Made by a program: the position numbers and the translations under genes. Shown here one piece after another: positions 4,701 through 5,410 of a stretch of 5,410 nt of DNA. The notes beneath the pieces were generated by a model, which had not been told where the DNA came from, searched no databases, and saw only the letters and a program-made list of their open reading frames with translations. Within the stretch, counting starts at the first letter, position 1. The number at the start of each line of letters is the position of its first letter. The DNA is from an uncultured Clostridia bacterium (GTDB lineage: Bacteria > Bacillota > Clostridia > Christensenellales > Aristaeellaceae): assembly GCA_945877525.1 (NCBI GenBank), contig CAMDVP010000205.1, positions 1 to 5,410 of the forward strand, written 5' to 3'.

Positions 4701-5410
4701 ATGAACCTTGACTCGCTGACCTTTGCCCGCCGCTTTGACGGGGTGAACGGCAGCGCCATCCGCGAAATCTTCAAAATGATCGCCAGGCCCGGCATGATTT
4801 CCTTCGCCGGGGGCAATCCCGCCCTGTCCGCCCTGCCGGACGAGACGGTTGCCCGCATTGCCCGGGAGGTGCTGGAGCAGGACGGCAAGCGTATCCTGCA
4901 GTATGGCGCGACGGAGGGCTATCCGCCGTTTCTGGAAAGCCTCATGGCCTATGCGCAGGCGCAGCTGGGATGCGGCATCCCCGCCGTGCTGCCGGTCACC
5001 GGCTCCACCCAGGCCATGGATTTGCTCTGCAAGGCGCTGATCAATCCCGGAGACGTGATCCTTGTGGAGAATCCGTCCTTCCTGGGCAATCTGCAGTGCA
5101 TGCACCTCTACGAAGCGCAGCTGGTGCCCGTGGAGAGCGACGATCACGGCCTGATCCCCGAAAAGGTGGAGGAGGCCATGCGCCGCCATCACCCGAAGAT
5201 GCTCTATGTGATTCCCACCTTCCAGAACCCCACCGGCAAGACCCTCGCCCTGGAGCGCCGCCGCCCCATTGCAGAGCTGGCCGCAAAGTACGGCGTGGTG
5301 GTGGCCGAGGACGACCCCTCCCGCGACCTGCGCTACATGGGAGAGTCGCTGCCCTCCATCAAGACCTTTGATCGGGAGGGCGGGCTGGTGTTCCTGGGCT
5401 CCTTCAGCAC
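4701..5410 (+). CDS. PLP-dependent aminotransferase-like protein, aromatic/2-aminoadipate group (partial, runs off right edge)
   Basis: The first 236 complete codons of a fold-type I (class I/II) aminotransferase are visible. Relatives transfer amino groups between glutamate and aromatic or 2-oxoacid partners; with the tyrosine T-box, 4-hydroxyphenylpyruvate to tyrosine is the obvious guess. Motifs in order: SAIREIFKM (18-26), ISFAGGNPA (33-41), LQYGATEGY (66-74), TGSTQAMDLL (100-109), INPGD (114-118), ENPSF (123-127), IPTFQNPTG (171-179, with the PLP-contacting Asn176) and AEDDPSRDLRY (202-212, with Asp204 for the pyridine nitrogen). Two expected active-site residues differ. Ser207 stands where EDDPY-type proteins have the Tyr that contacts PLP. 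After GSFS (233-236) the last codon begins AC, hence Thr, where the Schiff-base Lys is expected. The C-terminal third is missing, so an inactive, altered or mis-sequenced enzyme cannot be told apart. ATG at 4701 has GGAGGAGGG seven bases upstream and lies 23 bases after the T-box terminator. Confidence 0.9.
   Translation, partial: MNLDSLTFARRFDGVNGSAIREIFKMIARPGMISFAGGNPALSALPDETVARIAREVLEQDGKRILQYGATEGYPPFLESLMAYAQAQLGCGIPAVLPVTGSTQAMDLLCKALINPGDVILVENPSFLGNLQCMHLYEAQLVPVESDDHGLIPEKVEEAMRRHHPKMLYVIPTFQNPTGKTLALERRRPIAELAAKYGVVVAEDDPSRDLRYMGESLPSIKTFDREGGLVFLGSFS

Noticed and set aside
4319..5192. Minus-strand open frames across the T-box and the aminotransferase start
   Set aside because: They run through a well-defined structured RNA, terminators and the start of a recognisable enzyme, and their translations show no family features.

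Overview
This window looks like a chromosomal segment of a fairly GC-rich member of the Bacillota, probably class Clostridia (an inference). The grounds are the Asp23/Gls24 - DAK2/FakA - RecG gene order typical of Firmicutes, strong AGGAGG-type ribosome binding sites, GTG and TTG start codons, and a complete T-box leader RNA. No mobile element, CRISPR array, tRNA or rRNA gene was seen.

Layout. Positions 1-4237 are a minus-strand cluster read from right to left: a small Asp23/Gls24 (YloU-like) protein, a FakA-type fatty acid kinase (DAK2 domain protein, YloV-like), the RecG DNA helicase, and the first 56 codons of an ABC transporter that runs off the left edge. Spacings are 35, 2 and 18 bases, so this is almost certainly one operon. 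A sigma-A-type promoter for it lies at 4335-4363, followed by a leader of about 90 bases with two small hairpins.

Positions 4238-4700 hold no gene but are dense with signals. Two promoters stand back to back, with -35 boxes only 15 bases apart and a shared A/T tract between them. The plus-strand promoter is a perfect consensus (TTGACA, 17 bases, TATAAT). It drives a full T-box riboswitch with a kink-turn, specifier loop, Stem I distal loop, antiterminator with UGGUACC bulge, and a competing terminator. The specifier reads UAC, so the sensed tRNA should be tRNA-Tyr.

From 4701 to the right edge runs a partial fold-type I aminotransferase of the aromatic/2-aminoadipate group, the gene under T-box control. 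The simple reading is tyrosine supply switched on when tRNA-Tyr is uncharged. However, the visible protein has Ser where the PLP-contacting Tyr is expected, and its last (partial) codon is Thr where the PLP-binding Lys of the GSFSK motif is expected. This conflict between a tyrosine-biosynthetic regulatory context and an apparently damaged or repurposed active site is the most interesting point in the window.
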